This document shows positions 42,267 to 50,434 of a stretch of DNA of 64,000 bases, piece by piece (within the stretch, counting starts at the first letter, position 1; every line of letters begins with the position of its first letter). The stretch covers positions 124,001-188,000 of the forward strand of contig NZ_NPKR01000012.1 of assembly GCF_008329535.1 (NCBI RefSeq), written 5' to 3'. The stretch is from Mycolicibacterium sp. P1-18 (GTDB lineage: Bacteria > Actinomycetota > Actinomycetes > Mycobacteriales > Mycobacteriaceae). The notes below the pieces were generated by a model. The model was not told the origin of the DNA. It saw only the letters and a list, made by a program, of their open reading frames with translations, and did no database searches. The translations under genes and the position numbers were made by a program.

Positions 42267-43838
42267 CTATCGGTAGAGGCTGAAGCAGTGGTCCGCGCTG
42301 CCGGTCAGTCCGCTGCGATAGGCGTCGATGCGGGTGAACCCGGCCGGAATGGTGTCCCCGTTGACGTCGCTGGCAGCGCGACCGTTGGTGAGCAGTCCGG
42401 CGACGGCTTCGTCCACGTCACCGGCGGTGAGCTGCAACATGTTTCCCGACTCCAACTCGATCGGGTCGGCCATGCTGCGGTCGGCGTAGCCGGTCAGGCA
42501 CGCGGTGCGCAGCACCGCCGCCGCGTCGTCGACGGCGACTCCCCGATGATGTTGGAGCGCGAGTACGTAGCGGGAGGTGACCAGCGACAGGGCGGTGTTG
42601 TCGCCTTGCAGGAGAACGAGGTTGGCCTCGTCTTCGACCTTGCCCATCTGTTGCAGGGCCGGTAGGTCGACGGTGACGGTGTTGGTCGACGGGCAGTACG
42701 AGGCGGGTGCGGTGGTGGTCGCGGCGTCGGGGCAGGGCGTGCCGGACTGCAGCGACAAGGTGGGGGCCCCGTCCGTGCCGAAGACGTGACCGAGGACCTC
42801 CATCAGCGTGGACAAGGTGCGCTCGTCGACGGGCACCTCGCCGGCCTGAACGTCACCGGAGCTGTCCTGCTGCAGCATCATCGGCAGTTCCCCCCGGCGC
42901 CGGTCGACGTCGTCGAGATCGATGGCCGCACACGCCGTGGTGCCGGTGACGAAACCCATCTGGAAGGCGGTGATTCGGTCCAGCGCGGTGCCGTGCCCCT
43001 CTTCGAGCATCGCATCTTGGGCCGGGGTCATCAGGGGGTCGCGGATCGCGATCGCCGCGGCGAGGACGCTGTTTAGACCGTCGCCGGTGCTGACTTCGAA
43101 CCGCTTGGAGTGGCCTTCTGCCACCCAGCGCACGTAGGTGCCGGCGAAGCAGTCCGCCTGCTGTTCGGCCACCACGGTGGGTGTGCGGCGGTTGACCAGG
43201 CCGGCCATCTGCTGCACGGCGTGCCCGTACTCGTGGGCCATCAGGGCGGCGACCGACATGGGCCCGAAGTATTTCTCGCCGGCGGGCACCATGGCACCGC
43301 GGTCCCAGGCGATGAGGTCCAGCGGCGGGCAGAAGAACGCGTTCGGGTTGCCGTAGGGACTGCTGCCGCACACCTCGGGGGTGGTGGGGTCGGCCGAGTC
43401 GTAGGACAGGAACTTGCGAATCGGTCGGAAGGTCCCGTGCAGACCCGTGTAGTTCGTGTTCCAGAAGTCTTCGACGTCGTTGGCGGCCAGCAGGGCCAGG
43501 TGGTCGGCGTCACCGCCGTCGGAGTTGGCGACCTCTCCGATCGGTGCGGGGGCGTCCGGTCGGGGCCCGCTGGGGCCGTCCACGGCGGGCAGGCCCCCCA
43601 CCCGGAACGGATCGTTGAGTCCCGAGGTCGACTGACCGGCAACGGTCGTGGTGGTCAGCCCGGTGAGCACCACCCCGGTCGCCGCGGCGGCGATCACCAG
43701 CAGCACCGCGGTCGCCGACAGGACGGCCCGCAGCCAGGTCTTGCGCCGGCCGTGCGGGGACGACGTGGCTATGAGCGCGGCAGACGGGTGCGGCCGGAGT
43801 GCGCTGGACTGCGGCGGTGTCGCGAAGTGAGTGCTCAC
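42267..43838 (-). CDS. Membrane-anchored neutral zinc metallopeptidase (YpfJ/LpqM-like)
   Basis: A 523-residue protein: N-terminal cytoplasmic segment, one span (~34-60, VLSATAVLLVIAAAATGVVL), then an outer metallopeptidase domain. The zinc site is LMAHEYGHAVQQ, with the downstream acidic ligand in VAEQQADCFAGTYVRWV. The pattern matches the PF04228-type neutral zinc peptidases and mycobacterial LpqM. It would cleave proteins on the outer side of the membrane. GTG at 43838 follows GGGAGA and is preferred to an in-frame TTG at 43862 that overlaps the box region. The promoter has GCTACG boxes, so it belongs to the putative regulon and may process its sensor proteins. Confidence 0.85.
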   Translation of the reverse strand: MSTHFATPPQSSALRPHPSAALIATSSPHGRRKTWLRAVLSATAVLLVIAAAATGVVLTGLTTTTVAGQSTSGLNDPFRVGGLPAVDGPSGPRPDAPAPIGEVANSDGGDADHLALLAANDVEDFWNTNYTGLHGTFRPIRKFLSYDSADPTTPEVCGSSPYGNPNAFFCPPLDLIAWDRGAMVPAGEKYFGPMSVAALMAHEYGHAVQQMAGLVNRRTPTVVAEQQADCFAGTYVRWVAEGHSKRFEVSTGDGLNSVLAAAIAIRDPLMTPAQDAMLEEGHGTALDRITAFQMGFVTGTTACAAIDLDDVDRRRGELPMMLQQDSSGDVQAGEVPVDERTLSTLMEVLGHVFGTDGAPTLSLQSGTPCPDAATTTAPASYCPSTNTVTVDLPALQQMGKVEDEANLVLLQGDNTALSLVTSRYVLALQHHRGVAVDDAAAVLRTACLTGYADRSMADPIELESGNMLQLTAGDVDEAVAGLLTNGRAASDVNGDTIPAGFTRIDAYRSGLTGSADHCFSLYR

Positions 43839-43864
43839 GGCGTCTCCCGTGTCGAGAGCCAAAC

Positions 43865-43917
43865 GCTACGGCTCGAAGTCGATGATGCTACGACTCTAGC
43901 CCTAGGTGCTACGTAAA
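43865..43917. promoter_or_regulatory. Triple GCTACG boxes upstream of zinc peptidase gene
   Basis: Three boxes in one orientation: GCTACGGCTC (43865), GCTACGACTC (43887) and GCTACGTAAA (43908). The last continues TGCAAC, as also follows the box at 24101. They precede the minus-strand peptidase gene. The middle of the gap to 44401 contains no convincing gene; one isolated reverse box is at 44072-44077. Confidence 0.55.
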
Positions 43918-44401
43918 TGCAACCACTGGCATTGATCTCGCCGAATTCTCGGTGCGTCGCGCCGCGGCGTCGCGCCTGCGCATGGGCGAAAGTGGCAGTT
44001 CAGACGCTTGGTGATCGTGACCACCGGCCAATTCTGGTCGACGCGCGCAGACGGTCGGGTGGCCTCGTGAAACCGTAGCGGAGTGCCGACAGTGGGATGA
44101 TCAACCGTGAGCGGGGTTCTGGCCACTCGGGTATGCGGTGCAGCCAGGCGACGGCGGTATATCCGCAGTTCATGGCGCATACGGGCGACGGCGCTGGACG
44201 GCAGTGCGTGCCTTTGAGGGCCGGATTCCAGTAGTAAACGGCGAGCGGCGCGGCTGGGCCAGTTGACGCTTCGACTTCTTGTGCCTTCTTCCGACGCGGT
44301 TCGTCGACAGGCTGATTCGTCACCCATCGGTGAACCCCACGTGAGCAGGTCTTTCGGAACTGCCGTCCACACGGGACTGATGCTCCGCCCCCATTGGTTG
44401 C

Positions 44402-44440
44402 GCTACGTGACTGCTACGGTTAAAGTCGTCGCAACGCTTC
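44402..44440 (+). promoter_or_regulatory. GCTACG-box promoter of sensor protein gene
   Basis: GCTACGTGAC (44402) and GCTACGGTTA (44413) run into TAAAGT (44421-44426), a -10-like element, followed by TCGTCGCAACGCTTCG. This is nearly the same arrangement as at 20599-20639. Confidence 0.6.
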
Positions 44441-44468
44441 GTATCAGGACCAACCGCGAGAGGTCGCC

Positions 44469-45554
44469 ATGAACATTCACCACCCCACCCCGCAGAACCG
44501 CCGTTCCGACCTCGAGCCGACCCTTACCTACGCCCCCATGCACCGGGCGCAGGCCGCACCCCGTGGCCCGTACGCCCCACCATCCCCCGCGTATCCCCCG
44601 CGGCGTCCATCCCCCGCCTATCGCGCCCCGGCCAGGCCAGTCAGTGGACCCACCGGCGCGCCGCCGTGGCACGCCGCGCCCCCGAGTCCCCTCGGTGTGG
44701 CGCCGGCCTGGCCGACGCCGCCGTGGAATCACCCCCCTCAGTCGACGCCTCCGCCGGCCCCCACGACGACCCAGCAGCCCTCCGCGCAGACCCCACCGCC
44801 CCCACGTCGCCGCAAGTGGCTTGCCGCCGTCGCCGTGACCACGGTCGGCGCTGCGGCCGTCCTGACCTTCGTCGTCACCGGAGCAGACGGCGGCGACACC
44901 GCGGACACTCCGCAGGCCACCGCGACCTCGGAGACCCCTCCGCCGTCCACTCCCTCAGCCCCGCCGATCTCCTCCACTCAACTGTCCGACGTCCTGCTCT
45001 CCCCGGCCGAGGCCGCCGACCTGATCGACAGCAGCCTGCTCATCGGCCACGAGATCGACGGCGCGCGGATCTTCGAGAAGATGAGCAGCGGCGACATCGT
45101 CGACCAGGACTGCGTCTCGCTCCTCCCGGCGATGGAAACCGCCTATCGGGGCAGCGGATTCGTCGCGGTGCGCGAGCAAAGTCTGCGAGACCCCGTCGCC
45201 AACAAGCGGTTCACCCAGAGTGCGGTGACCTTCGGTGACGACGACGCGGCCAGCCGCTACCTGGAGACCACGAAGACGGCGTGGGAGGGCTGCGCCAACC
45301 GCAGCGTCGACTTCGGGTTGACCGAATCGAGCTCGGATCACGACTTCTGGTCGATTGGCGCCGTCACCGACACCGACGGGGTCCTGACCTTCACCAAGAC
45401 CCAGGAGGGCGGTGACGGCTGGTCCTGCCAAGGCGCACTCGCAGCCCGTGACAACGTGGTGGTCGACCTGTTCACCTGCGGTGAGCACGTCTCCGGCCTC
45501 ACAGCGGTTCGGCTCGCCAACGCCATGACCAACAAGGTCGACGACGCACGATGA
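44469..45554 (+). CDS. Pro-rich transmembrane protein with PknH-type sensor domain
   Basis: A 361-residue protein: cytoplasmic Pro-rich residues 1-115, one span (~118-138, LAAVAVTTVGAAAVLTFVV), a Thr/Pro linker, and an outer PknH-type sensor domain (LLSPAEAADLIDSSLLIGHE, DQDCVSLLPAMETAY, WEGCANRSVDF, closing CQGALAARDNVVVDLFTC). It lacks a kinase but has the topology of a kinase or receptor partner, with a cytoplasmic tail that could be bound or phosphorylated. It is followed after 52 bases by the FHA-sensor fusion gene. Confidence 0.82.
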   Translation: MNIHHPTPQNRRSDLEPTLTYAPMHRAQAAPRGPYAPPSPAYPPRRPSPAYRAPARPVSGPTGAPPWHAAPPSPLGVAPAWPTPPWNHPPQSTPPPAPTTTQQPSAQTPPPPRRRKWLAAVAVTTVGAAAVLTFVVTGADGGDTADTPQATATSETPPPSTPSAPPISSTQLSDVLLSPAEAADLIDSSLLIGHEIDGARIFEKMSSGDIVDQDCVSLLPAMETAYRGSGFVAVREQSLRDPVANKRFTQSAVTFGDDDAASRYLETTKTAWEGCANRSVDFGLTESSSDHDFWSIGAVTDTDGVLTFTKTQEGGDGWSCQGALAARDNVVVDLFTCGEHVSGLTAVRLANAMTNKVDDAR

Positions 45555-45606
45555 CCCGGGACGCCCTCACCGTCGCCGGGTGCTGCCCCGACCGTCGAGA
45601 GCGCCG

Positions 45607-47301
45607 GTGATCGAGGACCCGCCACCGGTGACACCGCTGACCGTGTGGCTCGGCACCGCAAAGCACACCTTTGCCGGAGACCGTGACGTCACAATCGGCC
45701 GCGCCGCCGGGTGCGACATCCGAATCGTGCTGCGCTCGGCGATATCCCGTTTGCACGCCATCCTCCGCGTCGACGGCAACGGATGGGTGATCATCGACGG
45801 CAGCCGGTACGGCACCTTCGTCGACGGACGACGGATCACCACCGTTGCCGTCGATGACCACGTCAGCGTCACCCTCGGCGCCCCCAACGGTCCCCGGCTG
45901 ACGTTTTCCACCACCACGCACCAGTTGGCCGTTGCGCACCGGCCGGCATCTCCACCGTCGACCCCCACCCCGTGTGCGCGTGCACCCGAGCCGCCACCCG
46001 CCGCGCCCGTCGTCGCGCCGGCGCCGCCCGCCGGTGAACGGCTCTGGTCGCACCACCCAACCTGGTGGATTTTCGACATGATGTTCTTGATCCTGCTCGC
46101 CGCCGCCGCGGCGTCCGCGCGGACCGGACACACCGTAGGCGCCCAGGACCCACGGGACCCCCGATCACAAGGGACACTTTCACCGATGAGTACAGACGAT
46201 CCCCGTGGCCCCCGCGACGACGAGACCGCCGACTGGCCGATTGCCTCGCCGCCCAGTCCCCCGTCCGACGACGACGGCGAAGCGACCACGCGGGTCGGCG
46301 CGACGCCACCACCGGTGCACCGTCCCCCGCCTGGCCCACCTCCGCCGCGGCCGCCCTTCGCCGGAGCGCCTCCGCCTCCGCCTTCGCCGCCTCCGCACTG
46401 GGCGCCCAGGCCGTCGGGGCCTCCGCCTGCGCCCGGAGCCGGCTGGCAACAGCCGCCACCGGGTTACCCACCGTCGCAGGGATTTCCGGCCTACTCGGGC
46501 TACCCCACGCCCGGCCCGGCAGCCGACGCTGCACCGCGGCGCTCGCCGCGCAAGTGGTGGGTGATCGCAGGCTCCACGCTGATCGCCGTCGTCGTCGTCG
46601 CCGCGGCGGTGCTCTGGATGCGCCACGACGACGCCACCAACGGCCCAGCCAGCACCACCGCCGCCGCCCCACCGCCGGCCTCGACGACCACGTCGACGAC
46701 GACGACGCCACCCCCAGTAAGCGTCGACCCGGCTCGGCTCCCGCAGCTCCTGCTCCCCGCCGACGCGGTCAGTACCGCCTTGAACAGTCCCGGCATGGTG
46801 CCCGGCGAACTTCAATCCAGCTCCGACGTGCTGACCGACAGCTTCATCGAGCCGATGACCTGCACCACCGCGTGGGCGCCCGGCAAGTTCGGCACTTACG
46901 TGAACTCGGGTTTCATCGGGATGGCCCGCCAGCTGGTGGAGGAGAAACCCACGGCCAACCACGCAGTCGTCCAGGCAGTCGTGGCCTTCCCCGACGCTGC
47001 CGGTGCCAGAAAGTCCTTCGACGAGCAATTCAAGGATTGGGGGGAGTGCCAATACCAGACCATCACCTCCACTTTGAAGGGACAAGAACAAAAGGCCACC
47101 GTGGGCGTCACCGCAGAAGCCGACGGTGTCGCGACCCTCCAGGTGACTCCGGACATCGGCTTCGCCGGGTTCACCTGCGAGCGTGCGCTGACCGTCGCCG
47201 GGAACGTCGTGGTCGACGTCCGCTCCTGCAGCCCCGACGTCGGTGACACCGCCGGCGTCCTTGCCCGCGACATCGCCGCGAAGATCAACGGGAGGCGGTA
47301 A
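45607..47301 (+). CDS. FHA domain fused to Pro-rich PknH-type sensor protein
   Basis: About 564 residues in one open frame. An FHA domain (~10-95; VTIGRAAGCDIRI, SRLHAILR, GSRYGTFVD) closely resembles FHA1 of the exporter at 37716-41108. Then come a Pro-rich linker, a hydrophobic stretch (~165-180, WWIFDMMFLILLAAAAAS), a second Pro-rich region, a span (~320-340, WVIAGSTLIAVVVVAAAVLW) and a PknH-type sensor domain (WGECQYQ, ending CERALTVAGNVVVDVRSC). An internal ATG at 46186 with an AAGGGA site would alone give a typical Pro-rich sensor protein, so the frame may express two products or be a fusion of two former genes. GTG 45580 is an alternative start. Confidence 0.75.
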   Translation: MIEDPPPVTPLTVWLGTAKHTFAGDRDVTIGRAAGCDIRIVLRSAISRLHAILRVDGNGWVIIDGSRYGTFVDGRRITTVAVDDHVSVTLGAPNGPRLTFSTTTHQLAVAHRPASPPSTPTPCARAPEPPPAAPVVAPAPPAGERLWSHHPTWWIFDMMFLILLAAAAASARTGHTVGAQDPRDPRSQGTLSPMSTDDPRGPRDDETADWPIASPPSPPSDDDGEATTRVGATPPPVHRPPPGPPPPRPPFAGAPPPPPSPPPHWAPRPSGPPPAPGAGWQQPPPGYPPSQGFPAYSGYPTPGPAADAAPRRSPRKWWVIAGSTLIAVVVVAAAVLWMRHDDATNGPASTTAAAPPPASTTTSTTTTPPPVSVDPARLPQLLLPADAVSTALNSPGMVPGELQSSSDVLTDSFIEPMTCTTAWAPGKFGTYVNSGFIGMARQLVEEKPTANHAVVQAVVAFPDAAGARKSFDEQFKDWGECQYQTITSTLKGQEQKATVGVTAEADGVATLQVTPDIGFAGFTCERALTVAGNVVVDVRSCSPDVGDTAGVLARDIAAKINGRR

Positions 47302-47372
47302 CGGAGGCCGACTTGCGTCACATTCGGCGCAATTTTTGGCAAAGCCGCGGCGCCTCGTAGAGACTGCACGCC

Positions 47373-48479
47373 ATGGCGCAACACACCCCGGACGACGGTG
47401 ACGACTCCCCGCCCCAGGGGCCGCCGACCTGGGGTCCGCAGCGACCGTGGGAGTCCGGACCCAAGGCGAGCGGTCCGCGCACGTGGGCCATCGTGGCCGT
47501 CGCGCTGCTCGTCGTCCTGTGCGTGATCGCCGGTGCCACCGTGTACTTCACTCGCGAGGACTCCTCGGCGGCCGCGGCACCCGCGGCGGATCCGCTCAAG
47601 TCGGAAGCTTCCACCACCACGGGTACGGACGCGGGCATCGCCAGCGCCGGTGACACCGGCCCGGTGGGCGTGGTCACCGAGGACCCCACCTGCACGGGGT
47701 GGTTGGGAATCGACGCCGCGTTGAAGGCCGCCGAACAGACGTCCTGGCTGGGACGGGATCCGTCGATCGCCGCCACCGCGTGGACACCGAGCCGCCGCGA
47801 CTCCTACGAATCCGTCGCCGGTGCGATGCGCACGGCCGCCGATCAAACCGCCGCGCTGGCGGCGCAGACGCCGCATCGTGTGATGCGCGAGTTGTACGAC
47901 CAGACCGTGGCGTACCTGCGGGCCTACGCCGACAGCCTGCCGACCTACACCGCCGTGGACGACCACCTCGCCCTCACCGCGGCGGCGACCGGCTCGGCGC
48001 TGTCGGCGATCTGCACGGCGATCGGCGACGGCACCGCCGCGGGACGTGCGACGTTGGCCGCGGCGGCCAAGCCGCCCACCGCCCCGCCGGCCGCGGCCGG
48101 TGACCCGGTGCCGTTCTTCCAGCCACCTACTGATCCGGTGTGCGTGCAGTGGCACGGGCTGGTCAGCAAGTACACCGCCGGATTCGCCGCCTGGCGTGCC
48201 ACCGACGCCAGCTTGCCTGCTGCTCAGTGGGGCCCAAATCAACGCCAGATCAACGTCGCGGTGGCGCCGGTGATGGTGGCCTTCGCCGACGAGGCAGAAG
48301 CCTTGGCCCAGGCCAGCACCAATCAGGTGTTCCAAGACTTCGCCACGGTGGCCGCGCAGTACCGCCGCGCCTTCGCCGCCGCCCTGCCGACCTACGTGCC
48401 GCCCGACGGTGCCCTCACCCAGGCGGCGTCGGCTGCCACCCTGGCAATCGACGAGGCCTGCACGGCCACCGAGGGCTAA
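47373..48479 (+). CDS. Membrane protein with duplicated extracellular helical domain
   Basis: A 368-residue protein: Pro-rich cytoplasmic residues 1-35, one span (~38-60, WAIVAVALLVVLCVIAGATVY), then two copies of a ~120-residue helical domain. The copies share DP(T/V)C at the start, an R(R/Q) with an A(M/P)-rich helix in the middle, Y(L)RA(Y/F)A(D/A)xLPTY near the end, and a closing Cys (SAICTAIG and DEACTATEG). Each copy probably has one disulfide. I do not recognise the family. It ends the plus-strand run of sensor-like proteins. Confidence 0.7.
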   Translation: MAQHTPDDGDDSPPQGPPTWGPQRPWESGPKASGPRTWAIVAVALLVVLCVIAGATVYFTREDSSAAAAPAADPLKSEASTTTGTDAGIASAGDTGPVGVVTEDPTCTGWLGIDAALKAAEQTSWLGRDPSIAATAWTPSRRDSYESVAGAMRTAADQTAALAAQTPHRVMRELYDQTVAYLRAYADSLPTYTAVDDHLALTAAATGSALSAICTAIGDGTAAGRATLAAAAKPPTAPPAAAGDPVPFFQPPTDPVCVQWHGLVSKYTAGFAAWRATDASLPAAQWGPNQRQINVAVAPVMVAFADEAEALAQASTNQVFQDFATVAAQYRRAFAAALPTYVPPDGALTQAASAATLAIDEACTATEG

Positions 48480-48541
48480 AGCTGGCACCGCCAAAGTCGC
48501 TCGGCTACAACGGAATACGGTCGTTTGGGTCGCCAGTCCGC

Positions 48542-48832
48542 TCACGCCACATTGGCGAAGGGATCGTGCCCGGCCAATAGCTTTTCGAGCCGGGCCTCGT
48601 CCAGCCGCACCCGCACGGTCGCCGACTCCTGATGGTCACGCACCACCTTGGCCAACCCAAAGGCACTGGACACCAGGAACAGCACGCTGATGGCGAGGAA
48701 CAGTCGCTGCCATGGATCCAGCGGCAGAAAGACGATCCCACCCAGGGTGGCGATGAAGCTCACCGCGAAGGCGACGACGCTCTGGGCGAGAAACGCCGCG
48801 GTGGTTTTGGACATCCCATTCGAAAGGCTCAT
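48542..48832 (-). CDS. YiaA/YiaB-type two-helix membrane protein
   Basis: A 96-residue protein with two membrane-hairpin segments (AFLAQSVVAFAVSFIATLGG and RLFLAISVLFLVSSAFGLAKVVRD), matching the YiaAB two-helix pattern, and a charged cytoplasmic C-terminus. Function unknown. ATG 48832 is preceded by GAAAGG-like sequence less clearly than by an upstream start, so the N-terminus is tentative. Confidence 0.72.
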   Translation of the reverse strand: MSLSNGMSKTTAAFLAQSVVAFAVSFIATLGGIVFLPLDPWQRLFLAISVLFLVSSAFGLAKVVRDHQESATVRVRLDEARLEKLLAGHDPFANVA

Positions 48833-48920
48833 GAATTCGAGTATGGGGGTGCCCAACCCTCAGCTGACGCACCATTTTTGGAATGCCAACGTCCGCCTTA
48901 TCGCCGCTGGCAGCCAGTCG

Positions 48921-49400
48921 TCAGCGCGGAATTCGGTCGATCATCGCCTGCGGGACATGGACCGGGGTGTCCCCAAGGTTGACACCGATGAAGACGAAGT
49001 CCAGCAACATGTTCGACCGCACGGTGATGACGTGAGACCACGGCCCGCCCGAAGCGGTCGGTGAGACGTCGGTGTCGAGTCTGGTCATCCCGTTGCCCAA
49101 CTCTCGTGGCGCGCCGTAGACCAACGTCAGGCCCGTCCGGTTGGGGTCCGCGGGAATAGTGGACGTGTTCTTGCCAATACACGCCTGCCGGTAGTCGAGG
49201 TAGGCGGTCAGCGCCTTCTGCGGCCGGAGCATCCGGATACACCGCCGCGCCCTGTCCGATCAGGAGGCCGGTCGCCTGTACCCCGGTGTCCGACCCCGTG
49301 AACCGCAACGGCTCGTTGCCGGCATAGGCGGTCGGCATCCCCGTGAAGGCCCCTCGGTTTGGGTCCCCGGCCTGGCGGCGCTACAGCGACACTTCCGTGT
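48921..49400 (-). pseudogene. Frameshifted envelope protein remnant
   Basis: Protein-like sequence continues across two frames. The upstream part (EPLRFTGSDTGVQATGLLIG, about 49220-49330) sits in one frame, then the reading shifts near 49220 to KALTAYLDYRQACIGKNTST and on to WSHVITVRSNMLLDFVFIGV, ending at the stop at 48921. The Cys in QACIG and the domain order suggest a relative of the sensor or lipoprotein domains of the island. Interrupted, so listed as a pseudogene unless a sequencing error explains the shift. Confidence 0.55.
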
Positions 49401-49404
49401 CTTG

Positions 49405-50195
49405 TCACCCGGCCTCTATGGCGGCCACCCGCTCCAAGCCTTCGGGTCCGCAGACCATCGGTAGGTCTACCGGGCCGGAGGCCAACAGGTCCGCGACGCG
49501 GCGCGTGAGCTCTCCAGATTTGACGTACGAATACAGATCAGCCCCGGGACGCGCAGTCGCGGCTTGATCGAGATGCCCTTGCACCTCAGGTGAACTGATG
49601 GGGAAAGTGGACGCTGCCCAGGTGAAGGCAATGGCGGCGCCGTGCAATTGGTCGGGCTGACCGCCTCTTCGTCGAAATAGCCTTCGCACAGGACGAGGAA
49701 TGACCGGTGGTGTCGTACTCCGTGGGCAGTGTCACCCTCGAGCCACGGGTCACGTAACTGGTAGATGTTGCCGTTGCGGTCGACGCCCACGTGGTAGGCG
49801 ATGTCGACCCAACCGTGCTCGTTCTGATGCAGCGCGCGGTGCTGCCGCAACCGGGCCGCCGCATGGCGGTTCTCGCCGAGCACGACGCCGGTGTGATGAA
49901 TGGTCATGCGATTGGGGGTATGTGGTACCTCGCCAGGCCGGGCAGGTTGCGCACCCCAGGCGGCTCGGCAAATCATCTGGCCGACGACCGGAGACGCGAG
50001 TGCTTCGGCGTCCTGCGGTGGAGATGTCGTTTCCGGCGGCGCTGCTGGAGCACTAGGGGACGTTGCACCTCGTGTCGATACCGGCGCGTTCTCGGGTGTG
50101 GCCTCATTTGCGACCTCGGAGGGTCGCCAGCATGCGCCCAACGCGGTAGCCATTCCCGTCGCGCCGGCCAGGGCCAGCAGACGGCGCCGGTTCAT
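49405..50195 (-). pseudogene. Frameshifted N-acetylmuramoyl-L-alanine amidase lipoprotein
   Basis: An intact N-terminal part (from ATG 50195) has a lipobox (ALGAC) and an amidase_2/PGRP domain: CRAAWGAQPA, RMTIHHTG, WVDIAYHVGVDRNGNIYQLR. The zinc His of IHHTG is present. Near 49700-49740 the frame shifts locally (DTAHGVRHH replaces what another frame reads as TEYDTTGH), returns for LVLCEGYFDEEAV, and shifts again, so the C-terminal half (GAAIAFTWAAS, SGELTRRVADLLASGPVDLP) is in another frame. It formerly cleaved peptidoglycan stem peptides from glycan; probably inactive now. Confidence 0.7.
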
Positions 50196-50434
50196 CGGGG
50201 CGTCGTATTGCCCACCAACCCCGTCGGGCCCGGGAGTGTGCATGACGAGGACCCTACGGATGCCGACCCGACTATGACGCATCTTCGTTGATCAACTGGT
50301 GCAGAACGCACCGATGCGGGGCGGCACCCCGGTCTTCGGCGTCTCCCCCTCCGACCGAACGCGGCACCGCGAATCGACGCACCTTCCGCCGGGAAAAGGT
50401 CATGCTCGGCGCCGATGCTGGTTACGATTCGGCC

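Noticed and set aside
43920..44400. A small minus-strand gene around 44000-44323
   Set aside because: Its translation lacks domain-like patterning and it overlaps the divergent promoter region.
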